A stretch of DNA of 64,000 nucleotides from Gemmatimonadales bacterium (lineage in GTDB: Bacteria > Gemmatimonadota > Gemmatimonadetes > Gemmatimonadales > GWC2-71-9), in the NCBI GenBank assembly GCA_041390145.1, contig JAWKQM010000003.1:124001-188000 (forward strand), read 5' to 3'. The notes under the pieces were generated by a model. The model was not told the origin of the DNA and made no database searches. It saw nothing but the letters and a program-made list of their open reading frames with translations. The translations under genes were made by a program, and so were the position numbers. Below are positions 35,322-43,685 of the stretch, in pieces; the stretch's first letter is position 1, and each line of letters opens with the position of its first letter.

Positions 35322-37073
35322 ATGCGCATGCGTATTCCTTCCCCGGTCGCTCGGACCGCCGTGATGCTGCTCCTCCTGGCGGCATGCGGCGGCTCCGACA
35401 GCGCCGGTCCCCCGCCGACGCGAGTGATTGCGGTCTCGACTGGCGACGGAGTGATCGCCGCCGTGAGGACCGCCGTCGAGCTGACCGCTCGCGTCACCGA
35501 TCCCGCCGGGAATCCCGAATCAGGGGTGTCGGTGCGGTGGTCCGTCGTGAGCGGCGGGGGGAGCATTCCCTCAGCGAGCACCAGCGACGCCGACGGGTTC
35601 GCACGCGCCACCTTTACCCTCGGGCAAACTGCCGGACCGCAACGCGCGCGCGCCAACGTCGACGGAGTCGGCAGCGCGACGGCCGACTTCACCGTCACCG
35701 CGGTTGCCGGACCGGCCACCCAGCTGAAGAAGAGCGCCGGCGACGGCCAGACGGGATGGTCCGGGGTGGCCCTGCCGATCGCCTACGCGGTCACGGTGCA
35801 GGATGCGTTCAACAATCCAGTGCTCGGCGCCACGGTCGACTGGGTGATCACGTCCGGCGGGGGCTCGCTCTCCGCCACGTCCGTGGCGACCGGAGCCGGC
35901 GGCATTGCGACCGTCGTCCACACGCTCGGGACGGCGGCGGCCAAGCAGACCGTGGTGGCCAGTACCCCGGCCGTCGCGGGCGTGTCGGTGTCCTTCACCT
36001 CGACCGCACTCGCTGGCATCAAGCTCGTGAGCACCGTGGCGGTGCCCGCGAACTACGGGCTGCACGATACCTTCGTCCGCGACGGCCTTGCGTTCCTCTG
36101 CGTGTGGGATGAAGGGGTCTACATCTACGACGTGGGGAACGGGATCAAGGGCGGCACCATCGCGTCACCGCAACTCGTGGGCTCGGTGAAGACGGCCGGC
36201 GGCAACGTCCACAATGCGTGGTGGTATCACTCCCCGTCCGGCGCGAAGCAATACCTCTTCGTGGGAGAAGAAGGCCCGGGGAGTGTCGGCTCCGCCAGCT
36301 CCGGCTCGATCCACGTGGTGGACGTGTCGAACCTGGCGGCACCGGTCGAGGTGGGCAGCTATACGCTGGCCGGCGCGGGTACCCACAACTTCTGGGTCGA
36401 CGAGAACGCGGAGATCCTCTACGCGGCCTACTACAATGGGGGGGTCGTCGCCCTCGACGTTTCCGGGAGCCTGCCGTCCGACATGCGCAGTCGGGAGCTG
36501 GCGCGGATTCAGCCCGGGGGCCCTGGCAATACCTACGTGTGGGGCGTGATGCAGTACCAGGACGGCGACATCTACGCCTCCGACATGCTGAGCGGCTTCT
36601 GGCGGCTTCGGTACAACGGCGGGAGCTTTTCGGTCGTGGGTGGCGGAAACAACGTCCCCGAGCGGTTCACGTCGGACCTGTGGGTGCAGAACGGGTACGG
36701 GTACACGGGGGGGTGGGGCAATCGCGGAATCCAGCCGGGCAACGCCGTCAAGATCTGGCAGGTGGCGGGGGCGGCACCGGTGCTCGTCGATTCCGTCATC
36801 ACCAGCGGCATCACCACGGTCAGCGACGTGCAGGTCAGTGCCGATGGCAAGTTGCTGGTCTTCAGCGCGGAGAACGGGCCGAACGCGGGGCTTCACGTCT
36901 ACTCGCTGGCTGCCTCTCCCAGCCAGCCCGTCTTCCTGGCCAGCTATCTCGTTTCCCAGGGGCTCCACACCGCCACCGTGGCCACCATCGCAGGGCAGAC
37001 CTATGTCTTCGCGGCACGGAACCCGGCCAGCCCGGCCCTTCTGATCTTCGACATCACATCGCTGGCTCCCTGA
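35322..37073 (+). CDS. Lipoprotein with Ig-like domains and an LVIVD-type beta-propeller
   Basis: The 583-residue protein begins with a lipoprotein signal whose lipobox is LLAAC, so it is lipid-anchored in the envelope. Two bacterial Ig-like domains follow (about 30-125 and 125-225), each with the form VTDPAGNPESGVSVRW / VQDAFNNPVLGATVDW and GGGS turns. After that come repeats such as GSIHVVDVSNLAAPVEVGSY and ILYAAYYNGGVVALDVSGS, typical of LVIVD-repeat propellers. Such proteins are common in this phylum and their function is unknown; binding of a surface partner is inference. It follows the sdh operon and ends just before a convergent terminator. Confidence 0.82.
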   Translation: MRMRIPSPVARTAVMLLLLAACGGSDSAGPPPTRVIAVSTGDGVIAAVRTAVELTARVTDPAGNPESGVSVRWSVVSGGGSIPSASTSDADGFARATFTLGQTAGPQRARANVDGVGSATADFTVTAVAGPATQLKKSAGDGQTGWSGVALPIAYAVTVQDAFNNPVLGATVDWVITSGGGSLSATSVATGAGGIATVVHTLGTAAAKQTVVASTPAVAGVSVSFTSTALAGIKLVSTVAVPANYGLHDTFVRDGLAFLCVWDEGVYIYDVGNGIKGGTIASPQLVGSVKTAGGNVHNAWWYHSPSGAKQYLFVGEEGPGSVGSASSGSIHVVDVSNLAAPVEVGSYTLAGAGTHNFWVDENAEILYAAYYNGGVVALDVSGSLPSDMRSRELARIQPGGPGNTYVWGVMQYQDGDIYASDMLSGFWRLRYNGGSFSVVGGGNNVPERFTSDLWVQNGYGYTGGWGNRGIQPGNAVKIWQVAGAAPVLVDSVITSGITTVSDVQVSADGKLLVFSAENGPNAGLHVYSLAASPSQPVFLASYLVSQGLHTATVATIAGQTYVFAARNPASPALLIFDITSLAP

Positions 37074-37090
37074 GTCGGCCCGGAAATGCT

Positions 37091-37124
37091 GAACGGGGAG
37101 GCGCCGCTTGGCGCCTCCCCGTTC
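37091..37124. terminator. Perfect 15-bp hairpin between convergent genes
   Basis: A 15-base arm starting GAACGGGGAGGCGCC (37091-37105) pairs without mismatch with 37110-37124 around a GCTT loop. It lies between the lipoprotein gene and the convergent M1 peptidase gene and probably stops transcription from both sides. The T-runs are short on both sides. Confidence 0.75.
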
Positions 37125-37147
37125 GCATATTTGGACCACCGCCGGAG

Positions 37148-39139
37148 TTACGGCGTCGCCGCCGGCACCTGGCCGGTCTGGTTGTTGGTCCGGTTCACGT
37201 CGGGGAACACCTCGCCCGGATCCACCGCCACGCCTACGACGCGCTTGTCCGGCACCACGAGGGTGAAGGTGTTGCCACCGTACCAGATTTCCACGGGCAG
37301 CCGCCGGTGTTCGGGAGGCGCACCGTCGAAGTAGAGGGTGAGGTCCACCGGCATGACCATCGGGCCGACGTTGTCGAGATAGATGCGCGACTGCGGCACC
37401 CCCTGCCGTTCGACGATCTTGACGGAATCCACCGCCTGATCGAGCGTCTCCGTGGTGTAGAACCACGACCGCCAGAACCAGCTGAGGTCCTCGCCGACGC
37501 CGTCTTCCATGGTGCGGAAGAAATCGGCCGGCGTGGGGTGCTTGAACGCCCACCGACGGATGTACTCGCGGAACGCCGGGTCGAACCGTTCCGGACCCAG
37601 GATCTGTTCGCGGAGGACGATCAACCCGAATCCCGGCTTGTTGTAGGCGGCCTGGCCGAGGATCGGGCCAGGCGTGCGATCGGCCGGCGTGATGATGGGG
37701 ACCTCACGGCCCGAGAGGGCGTAGCCGACGTAGGTCCTGCCGTTGCCGCGGCGGTTCGGGGCGTCCGGGTACCGCAGCTTCCAGTTGTAGTAGTTGATGA
37801 AGGTGTTGAACCCCTCGTCCATCCAGGGATAGAGCCGCTCGTTGCTGCCCACCACCATCGGGAACCAGGTGTGGCCGAATTCGTGGTCGGTCACGCTGTA
37901 CAGCGCCTGCGCGTTGGTGCGGTTGCCGCAGAAGACGATCATCGGGTATTCCATCCCTCCCTCGGGGCCGTTCACGTTGATGGCCACGGGGTAGGGATAG
38001 GGGAACCACTGCTTCGAGTACGCCTCGATGGCGAATTTGGCGTACTGGCTCGACTGGTTCCAGATCGAGTCGGCCGAGGGGGGATAGAGGCTCATGGCAA
38101 CGGTCTTGCCGCCGTTGACGCTTACGGCGTCCCAGATGAAGTGCCGCGCGGCGGCCCACGCGAAATCCCGGACGCTGTCGGCCTGGAAGCGCCAGGTGAG
38201 CATGCCGGAGGCCGGGCGGGGCCGGGACGCCGGATCGCCGATCTCATTCTTGCCACGGATGACCACGGTGGTCTCACTGGTGCGCGCCGCTGCCAGGCGG
38301 GAGCGCTGCGTCGCCGTCAGGACCTCGGTCGGATTCTGCAGCACACCGGTGGCGCCCACGATCATGTTCGCCGGCACGGTCAGGCTGACGTCAAACGTCC
38401 CGTACTCCAGGTAGAACTCGCCCTGGCCGAGGTACTGCTCGGTGTTCCAGCCCCGCACGTCATCGTACACCGCCATCCGCGGGTACCACTGGGCGACCTC
38501 GAAGACGTAACTGCTGTCCACCAGCTCGATGCCCATGCGGTTCGTGATCGTGGTGTCAAAGGGGAAAGACCAGGCGAACTCGAGCGTGATCCGGTCCCGC
38601 GGCGGCAGCGGGTGGGGGAGGTCGACGCGCATCATCGTGCCGTTGATGAGATGCGGCGCCTCGGTGGCGGCGCGGGCCGACTTTCGGCCTCCACCCGCCG
38701 GAGCCCCGACGGCGACGCGCGTCAGCGTGACGCCGCCGTCCGCCCCGCGCGGCCCGAACCGGGTGTTGGGAGGCATGATGGCCGTCCCCCGGCTGGACTG
38801 GCTGAAGACATTCTGGTCCAGCTGGATCCAGACATATCGCAACGTATCCGCGGAATTGTTCGAGTAGGTGATCGTTTCCTCGCCGCTCAGGCGGCGATCG
38901 ACCGTGTCCAGCGTGGCCCGGATGACGTAGTCGGCGCGCTGCTGCCAATAGTTGCGCCCCGGCATGCCGCTCCCGGTCCGGATCGTGGTGGGGGTCGGGA
39001 GGTCGAGACGCCGGAAGGGGGATTGGTCGGAGATCGGAGGGGGGACCGGCTTCGGCGGGGTGGCGGAATCCTGCGCTGCCAGCGGGGCCGAGAGGAGGCA
39101 CAAGAGAACCAACGGACCTGCGCGCACGGGACACTCCAT
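37148..39139 (-). CDS. Secreted M1-family metallopeptidase
   Basis: This 663-residue protein has a signal peptide ending in LAAQ and is exported. An N-terminal beta domain contains ETITYSNNSADTLRYVWIQL. The catalytic gluzincin domain has HEFGH at residues 419-423 with the third zinc ligand Glu442 in WMDEGFNTF, the exact HExxH-18-E spacing of M1 aminopeptidases. The upstream exopeptidase motif, normally GAMEN, reads GGMEYP here, as in M1 members from many Gram-negatives. A C-terminal beta domain ends the protein. It is divergent from the M28 peptidase gene; both would act on peptides outside the cytoplasm. Confidence 0.92.
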   Translation of the reverse strand: MECPVRAGPLVLLCLLSAPLAAQDSATPPKPVPPPISDQSPFRRLDLPTPTTIRTGSGMPGRNYWQQRADYVIRATLDTVDRRLSGEETITYSNNSADTLRYVWIQLDQNVFSQSSRGTAIMPPNTRFGPRGADGGVTLTRVAVGAPAGGGRKSARAATEAPHLINGTMMRVDLPHPLPPRDRITLEFAWSFPFDTTITNRMGIELVDSSYVFEVAQWYPRMAVYDDVRGWNTEQYLGQGEFYLEYGTFDVSLTVPANMIVGATGVLQNPTEVLTATQRSRLAAARTSETTVVIRGKNEIGDPASRPRPASGMLTWRFQADSVRDFAWAAARHFIWDAVSVNGGKTVAMSLYPPSADSIWNQSSQYAKFAIEAYSKQWFPYPYPVAINVNGPEGGMEYPMIVFCGNRTNAQALYSVTDHEFGHTWFPMVVGSNERLYPWMDEGFNTFINYYNWKLRYPDAPNRRGNGRTYVGYALSGREVPIITPADRTPGPILGQAAYNKPGFGLIVLREQILGPERFDPAFREYIRRWAFKHPTPADFFRTMEDGVGEDLSWFWRSWFYTTETLDQAVDSVKIVERQGVPQSRIYLDNVGPMVMPVDLTLYFDGAPPEHRRLPVEIWYGGNTFTLVVPDKRVVGVAVDPGEVFPDVNRTNNQTGQVPAATP

Positions 39140-39149
39140 CGGATTGAGG

Positions 39150-39178
39150 TTGTCGGTGGTCGGGAGCGAGTGGATATT
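39150..39178 (+). promoter_or_regulatory. Possible promoter of the M28 peptidase gene
   Basis: TTGTCG (39150-39155), 17 bases and GATATT (39173-39178) lie in the 68-base divergent spacer, about 30 bases before the ATG. A promoter for the divergent M1 gene could not be picked out with confidence. Confidence 0.4.
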
Positions 39179-39207
39179 TCCACCTCACCCACCTACGGGA
39201 TGATAGC

Positions 39208-41331
39208 ATGATCCGTTTCCGATTCGCCCTGATGCTCGTGGCCGCGCTCCCATCCACCGCGGCCGCACAGTCGATCGCGGGGTTCACCGCGCCCGATGCG
39301 GCGCGCCAGCGGACCTTGGAGGGAATCCTCGACACGCTCGTCACGCCGGTGAGCGTCCGGGACGATTCGAGAGCGCTCTCGGCGGTTCCGCACATTGCCG
39401 GGACGCCGGCCCAGCACCGGACAGCCGAGTACGTCAACCGCGCGCTCGCGGCCGCCGGGTGGGACACGTCCAGCGTGTCGTTCCGGGTATATATCCCGTT
39501 CCAGGACTCGGCCGTGGTGGAGCTGATCAAGCCGAGCCGGAAGCGGCTCAGCCTGAACGAGCCGGCGCTCCGGGAGGATCCGGCGACCCATGGGGCCATC
39601 TGGCCTGCCATGAACGGGTACAGCGGGGTGGGAGACGTCACCGGTGCCGTGGTCTACGCCAACTACGGCCTGCCCACCGACTATGCCCAGCTCGATTCGA
39701 TGGGTGTCTCGGTTCGGGGGAAGGTGGTGATCGCGCGGTACGGGCGGTCCTATCGCGGCATCAAGGCCCGCGAGGCCGAGGCGAACGGTGCGATCGCACT
39801 GATTCTCTATTCCGATCCGCAGGACGACGGCTATTTCGTCGGCCCCACCTATCCGGCCGGCCCGATGCGGCACCCCGACTCACCGCAGCGGGGGAGCCTC
39901 GGTGGAGGCGACAGCCGCGGCGACCTGTCGACGCCCGGCTGGGCCTCGACCGACGATGCCAGGCGGCTGCCGCAGGACTCTATTCCGGGGCCGACTATCC
40001 CCGTGATCCCGGTCGGGTATCGCAACGCCCAGCTGATCCTCCAGCCCATTGGCGGGCCCGAGGTGCCACAATCCTGGCAGGGAGGGCTGCCGTTTCGGTA
40101 TCGCGTGGGCGGAAGTGAGGTCGAGGTCCGTGTCGGGGTCTGGGCCGAACGGGGGGAGGCGGCGTACAAGACGATCACGAATACCATCGCGGTGCTGAAG
40201 GGCACGACCTGGCCCGATCGATTGGTCATCGCCGGCGGACACCGCGACGCCTGGGGTCCTGGCGCCGCGGACAACGTGAGCGGCGTCGCCACGATTCTCG
40301 AGGCGGGACGCGCCGTCGGTACAGCAGCGACCGCCGGCTTCCGGCCCAAGCGGAGCATCGTCCTGGCCACCTGGGACGCAGAGGAATGGGGCCTGGTCGG
40401 CTCGACCGAATACGTGGAACTGATGGCGGAGATGCTGCGGCAACAGGCGGTGGCCTACCTCAATCTCGACATGAGCGCCTTCGGCCGGCACTTCGGCGCG
40501 AGCGGGACCGCCTCGCTCTGGGCCTTCATTCGCGACCTGGCCGCCGACGCCACACAGCCGGGCGACACCGTCTCGGTGCGGCAGGCGGCGCGTCGTGACC
40601 GATCGCTCCCCGATTCCGTTTCCCTCCCGATCGGCAACCTTGGGGGCGGCAGCGACTTCGCGGGGTTCTACAACATGCTCGGCATCCCGGCGTTCGACTT
40701 CGGCTTCGGCGGGCGCTACGGCGCCTACCATTCCGCCTACGACTCGTTCAACTGGATGGACCGCTTCGGCGACCCAGGGTATCTGAGCCACGCGGCGGCG
40801 GCGAGGATGACGGCCACCGCGGTGACCCGGCTGGCGAATGCCGATCTGCTCCCGTTCAACTTCGCCGAATTCGGGCACGCCCTCGGGGCGCTGGTCGCCG
40901 TCCGTCGTGACCAGGCGAGCCGGGCGAGGATGGAGGTTCCGGGCTGGGCCCAGCTCGACAGTGCCGTGGCGGGACTGGTGCGCGCGGGGACCCGGCTCGA
41001 TTCGGCGCTCACCGTGCTGAGCGCGGCGACCGGGCGCCGGGCGCCGGACGCCGCCGATCTCTCGGCCGCGAACGATTCGCTGCGCGTGGCGGAGCAGGCG
41101 TACGTGCGGCCGGAGGGGATTCCCGGACGTCCGTTCTACCTCAACGTCCTGTTCGCGCCAGGGCGGGATGACGGCTACGGGGCGGTCGGGCTGCCGGGGC
41201 TGCAGGCGGCGATCGAGGATGGTGATGCGGCGCTGGCCGCCAGCGAGGTCCGCGACTTGACGGAGCGCACCAGCCGGGCCGCCGCAACTGTCGAGGGGGC
41301 GGTGAACCGGCTGGCGGGAGGCGGGAGCTAG
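39208..41331 (+). CDS. Secreted M28-family peptidase, glutamate-carboxypeptidase-II-like
   Basis: This 707-residue protein has a signal peptide ending in TAAAQ. It contains a PA-type domain (VVYANYGLPTDYAQLDSMGV, KVVIARYGRSYRGIKAREAE) inserted ahead of the zinc-peptidase core. The core has the ligands His345 in GGHRDAWGPGAADN, bridging Asp355, catalytic and ligand Glu392/393 in WDAEEWGLVGSTEY, Asp in YLNLDMS and His in YHSAYDSF, followed by a C-terminal helical dimerisation-like domain. This is the architecture of human GCPII and bacterial relatives that take C-terminal Glu or other residues from peptides. Its stop overlaps that of dcd in opposite direction. Confidence 0.93.
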   Translation: MIRFRFALMLVAALPSTAAAQSIAGFTAPDAARQRTLEGILDTLVTPVSVRDDSRALSAVPHIAGTPAQHRTAEYVNRALAAAGWDTSSVSFRVYIPFQDSAVVELIKPSRKRLSLNEPALREDPATHGAIWPAMNGYSGVGDVTGAVVYANYGLPTDYAQLDSMGVSVRGKVVIARYGRSYRGIKAREAEANGAIALILYSDPQDDGYFVGPTYPAGPMRHPDSPQRGSLGGGDSRGDLSTPGWASTDDARRLPQDSIPGPTIPVIPVGYRNAQLILQPIGGPEVPQSWQGGLPFRYRVGGSEVEVRVGVWAERGEAAYKTITNTIAVLKGTTWPDRLVIAGGHRDAWGPGAADNVSGVATILEAGRAVGTAATAGFRPKRSIVLATWDAEEWGLVGSTEYVELMAEMLRQQAVAYLNLDMSAFGRHFGASGTASLWAFIRDLAADATQPGDTVSVRQAARRDRSLPDSVSLPIGNLGGGSDFAGFYNMLGIPAFDFGFGGRYGAYHSAYDSFNWMDRFGDPGYLSHAAAARMTATAVTRLANADLLPFNFAEFGHALGALVAVRRDQASRARMEVPGWAQLDSAVAGLVRAGTRLDSALTVLSAATGRRAPDAADLSAANDSLRVAEQAYVRPEGIPGRPFYLNVLFAPGRDDGYGAVGLPGLQAAIEDGDAALAASEVRDLTERTSRAAATVEGAVNRLAGGGS

Positions 41332-41906
41332 AGGCGGGGCAGGGTGACGCCGACCTGTCCCTGGTACTTGCCGGCCTTGTCCTTGTAGCTGACCTCGCAC
41401 TCGTCGTCGGCATCCGCCTCGAAGAAGAGCACCTGGCAGATGCCCTCGTTGGCGTACACCCGGGCGGGGAGCGGGGTCGTGTTGCTGATTTCGAGGGTGA
41501 CGTACCCCTCCCACTCCGGCTCGAACGGCGTCACGTTCGTGATGATGCCGCACCGTGCGTAGGTGGACTTGCCGACGCAGATCGTCAGGACGTTGCGGGG
41601 GATGCGGAAGTATTCGATCGAGCGGGCCAGCGCGAAGCTGTTCGGCGGCACAATGCAGCTTTCCCCTTCAAACTCCACGAAGCTGCGCGCGTCGAACGCC
41701 TTCGGGTCGACGATGGCGGAGAGGGCATTGGTAAAGATCTTGAACTCGGGCGCCACCCGCATGTCGTAGCCGTAGGACGAGACGCCGTAGCTGATGACCT
41801 GGCGCCCCTGCGCGTCGAGCCGGCGGACCTGGCGATCTTCGAACGGTTCGATCATCGCGTGTTCCTGGGCCATGCGACGGATCCAGCGGTCGGACTTGAT
41901 GGACAT
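41328..41906 (-). CDS. dcd: dCTP deaminase
   Basis: Dcd turns dCTP into dUTP for thymidylate synthesis. The 192-residue trimeric enzyme has the opening MSIKSDRWIRRM, ISYGVSSYGYDMR, the FALARSIEYFRIP strand, VGKSTYARCGI with the active Arg, and the catalytic Glu in YVTLEISNTTPLPARVYANEG. The ATG at 41906 matches the family start; a longer opening goes over the promoter. The convergent stop codons of dcd and the M28 gene share one CTAG. Confidence 0.95.
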   Translation of the reverse strand: MSIKSDRWIRRMAQEHAMIEPFEDRQVRRLDAQGRQVISYGVSSYGYDMRVAPEFKIFTNALSAIVDPKAFDARSFVEFEGESCIVPPNSFALARSIEYFRIPRNVLTICVGKSTYARCGIITNVTPFEPEWEGYVTLEISNTTPLPARVYANEGICQVLFFEADADDECEVSYKDKAGKYQGQVGVTLPRL

Positions 41907-41943
41907 GACGAGCCTTGCCTCGGAGTGGGAGAAATCGCCGGGA

Positions 41944-41973
41944 AAGGTACCCGGCGCCGGGGTCTCGCCGCAA
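41944..41973 (-). promoter_or_regulatory. Promoter of dcd
   Basis: Read on the minus strand, TTGCGG (41973-41968), 18 bases and TACCTT (41949-41944) precede dcd with a leader of about 30 bases. The -10 continues as TACCTTTC, close to TAACTTTC before sucC. Confidence 0.6.
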
Positions 41974-42004
41974 CGCCTAGGTGCGCCTCGGGTCACGACT
42001 TGGG

Positions 42005-42032
42005 TTGACCTCGGTGAGGCCTCTGTTAACTT
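42005..42032 (+). promoter_or_regulatory. Promoter of the nuo operon
   Basis: TTGACC (42005-42010), 16 bases and TAACTT (42027-42032) form a good promoter just ahead of nuoA, divergent from the dcd promoter. It should drive the whole 14-gene operon; no strong internal promoter was seen. Confidence 0.7.
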
Positions 42033-42055
42033 TGTGTCGCTCTTCGGCCCAGTCC

Positions 42056-42454
42056 TTGTCCGGATGGTGCTCTCTGAACCTCACGCCCTACATTCCGATC
42101 CTGTTCATGCTGGCCCTCGTCGTCATCACGGCGGTCGCCATGCTTGGACTCTCGCACGGCCTCGGGTTCCTGCTTGGCACCCGGCGGAAGACGCCGGTCA
42201 AGCAGTTGCCGTACGAGTCCGGCATGCCCGTCCTCGGCGACGCCCGCGAGCGATTTTCCGTCAAGTTTTACCTCGTCGCGATGATGTTCATTCTCTTCGA
42301 CATTGAAACGGTCTTCATGGTGCCGTGGGCGGTGGCCTTCCAGCAGATGGTCGCCGACCGGCTCTTCCTGCTGGTCGAGATGCTGGTGTTCATCCTCATC
42401 CTCGCCATCGGGTACCTCTACGTATGGAAGCGGGGAGCATTCCAATGGGATTGA
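42056..42454 (+). CDS. nuoA: NADH-quinone oxidoreductase subunit A
   Basis: NuoA is a small membrane subunit of complex I near the quinone site. The protein has three membrane helices, with YIPILFMLALVVITAVAML first, the conserved loop KQLPYESGMPVLGDARERFSVKFYLVAMMFILFDIE and a last helix ending in YVWKRGAFQWD. The start is uncertain: TTG 42056 gives a ten-residue-like lead MSGWCSLNLT, while CTG 42074 would give MNLTPYIPILF, closer to usual NuoA. A GTG further upstream lies before the promoter and is unlikely. It overlaps nuoB by 10 bases. Confidence 0.88.
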   Translation: MSGWCSLNLTPYIPILFMLALVVITAVAMLGLSHGLGFLLGTRRKTPVKQLPYESGMPVLGDARERFSVKFYLVAMMFILFDIETVFMVPWAVAFQQMVADRLFLLVEMLVFILILAIGYLYVWKRGAFQWD

Positions 42455-43065
42455 CCCTGCCCGAAGGCGGGCCCCAGGTCGCCGAGTTGAGCGGGGAGTC
42501 GCCCAACTGGGTGACCGCCCGCCTGTCCGACCTGGTCAACTGGTCCCGGACCCGTTCGCTCTGGCCGATGCCGTTCGGCACCGCCTGCTGTGCCATCGAG
42601 TTCATGGCCACGGCCGCCAGCCGATACGACATCTCCCGGTTCGGGATGGAGCGGCAGGGATACACCCCCCGCCAGGCCGATGTTCTTATCTGCGCCGGTC
42701 GCCTGCCGTTCAAGCTGGCCCCCGTCATCCGGCGCGTCTGGGACCAGATGCCCCAGCCGAAGTGGTCGATTTCGATGGGAGCCTGCGCGTCGTCCGGCGG
42801 GATCTTCGACAATTACGCGATGGTGCAGGGTATCGACACGATCATTCCGGTGGATGTGTACGTGCCCGGCTGTCCGCCGCGGCCCGAGGGCCTGCTCTAC
42901 GGCATCTTCCTGCTGCAGAAGAAGATCCAGGGGGAGAGCCTCATGGATCAGTCGCTGCGCATCGAGCGGTCCATGGGACCCGACGGACTCTTTCGTGCTC
43001 CGGCCGTCATCGACGAAGTCTCGGAGCCGTTCGGCAACTCTGTGCACCAGACCCGCTCCTCATGA
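42445..43065 (+). CDS. nuoB: NADH-quinone oxidoreductase subunit B
   Basis: NuoB holds cluster N2, the last iron-sulfur cluster before quinone. The 206-residue protein has the tandem Cys in FGTACCAIEFM, the third in MGACASSGG and the fourth in VYVPGCPPRPE. ATG 42445 lies inside nuoA, and the stop overlaps nuoC as ATGA. A C-terminal extension after KIQGESL is somewhat longer than in E. coli. Confidence 0.96.
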   Translation: MGLTLPEGGPQVAELSGESPNWVTARLSDLVNWSRTRSLWPMPFGTACCAIEFMATAASRYDISRFGMERQGYTPRQADVLICAGRLPFKLAPVIRRVWDQMPQPKWSISMGACASSGGIFDNYAMVQGIDTIIPVDVYVPGCPPRPEGLLYGIFLLQKKIQGESLMDQSLRIERSMGPDGLFRAPAVIDEVSEPFGNSVHQTRSS

Positions 43066-43685
43066 CGGCCGCCACCGTCTCGCCGTCCGTCGCCGCGCTC
43101 GTCAGCCACTTCGGCGCCGCCATTCTCCGGGACCGGGTCTCTTGTGGCGACACCATCGTCTGGGTCGCGCCCGACAAGGCCCACGACATCCTCGCCTGGC
43201 TCCGCGACGATCCGGGGCAGGACTTCAACTTCCTCACCGACGTGACCGCCGTGGAGTATCGCGACGGCGAGCTGCCGCTGGAGGTCGTCTACCAGCTTCG
43301 CTCGCTGGGGCGCCGGGCGGACCTGCGTCTCAAGGTTGAGCTCGACAAGAGCCAGCCGCTCGAGGTCGAGAGCGTGTGCGACCTCTGGGCCGGGGCCAAT
43401 TGGCTCGAGCGCGAGGTGTTCGACATGTTCGGCATCACCTTCCGGAACCACCCCGACCTGCGCCGCATTCTCATGTGGGAGACCTACGCCGAGGGGTACC
43501 CGCTCCGGAAGGACTTCCCGCTCCGCGGGCATTTCAGCCGGTCCGAGCAGACCCGGCAGGCGCTGGCCGCCAATCCCGAGGCGCACTACTCGCTGGAAGA
43601 GCTCTCCATCGCCGCCTCGTATCACGAGCTGAGCATGGAAATGCGCGAGCGGCTTGGGCACGGTGAGCGCGGGGAGGTGACGTGA
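43062..43685 (+). CDS. nuoC: NADH-quinone oxidoreductase subunit C
   Basis: NuoC is a peripheral-arm subunit of complex I near NuoD. The 207-residue protein has the typical NFLTDVTAVEYRDGE, VVYQLRSLGRRADLRLKVEL, and the signature ANWLEREVFDMFGITFRNHP with LRRILMWETYAEGYPLRKDFPL. It is separate from nuoD here, unlike the E. coli fusion. It is coupled on both sides (ATGA, GTGA). Confidence 0.95.
   Translation: MTAATVSPSVAALVSHFGAAILRDRVSCGDTIVWVAPDKAHDILAWLRDDPGQDFNFLTDVTAVEYRDGELPLEVVYQLRSLGRRADLRLKVELDKSQPLEVESVCDLWAGANWLEREVFDMFGITFRNHPDLRRILMWETYAEGYPLRKDFPLRGHFSRSEQTRQALAANPEAHYSLEELSIAASYHELSMEMRERLGHGERGEVT

Noticed and set aside
36218..39211. A 997-codon plus-strand frame from the lipoprotein gene across the M1 gene
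   Set aside because: It crosses the perfect hairpin and runs antisense to the M1 peptidase. Both real genes have signal peptides and motifs.
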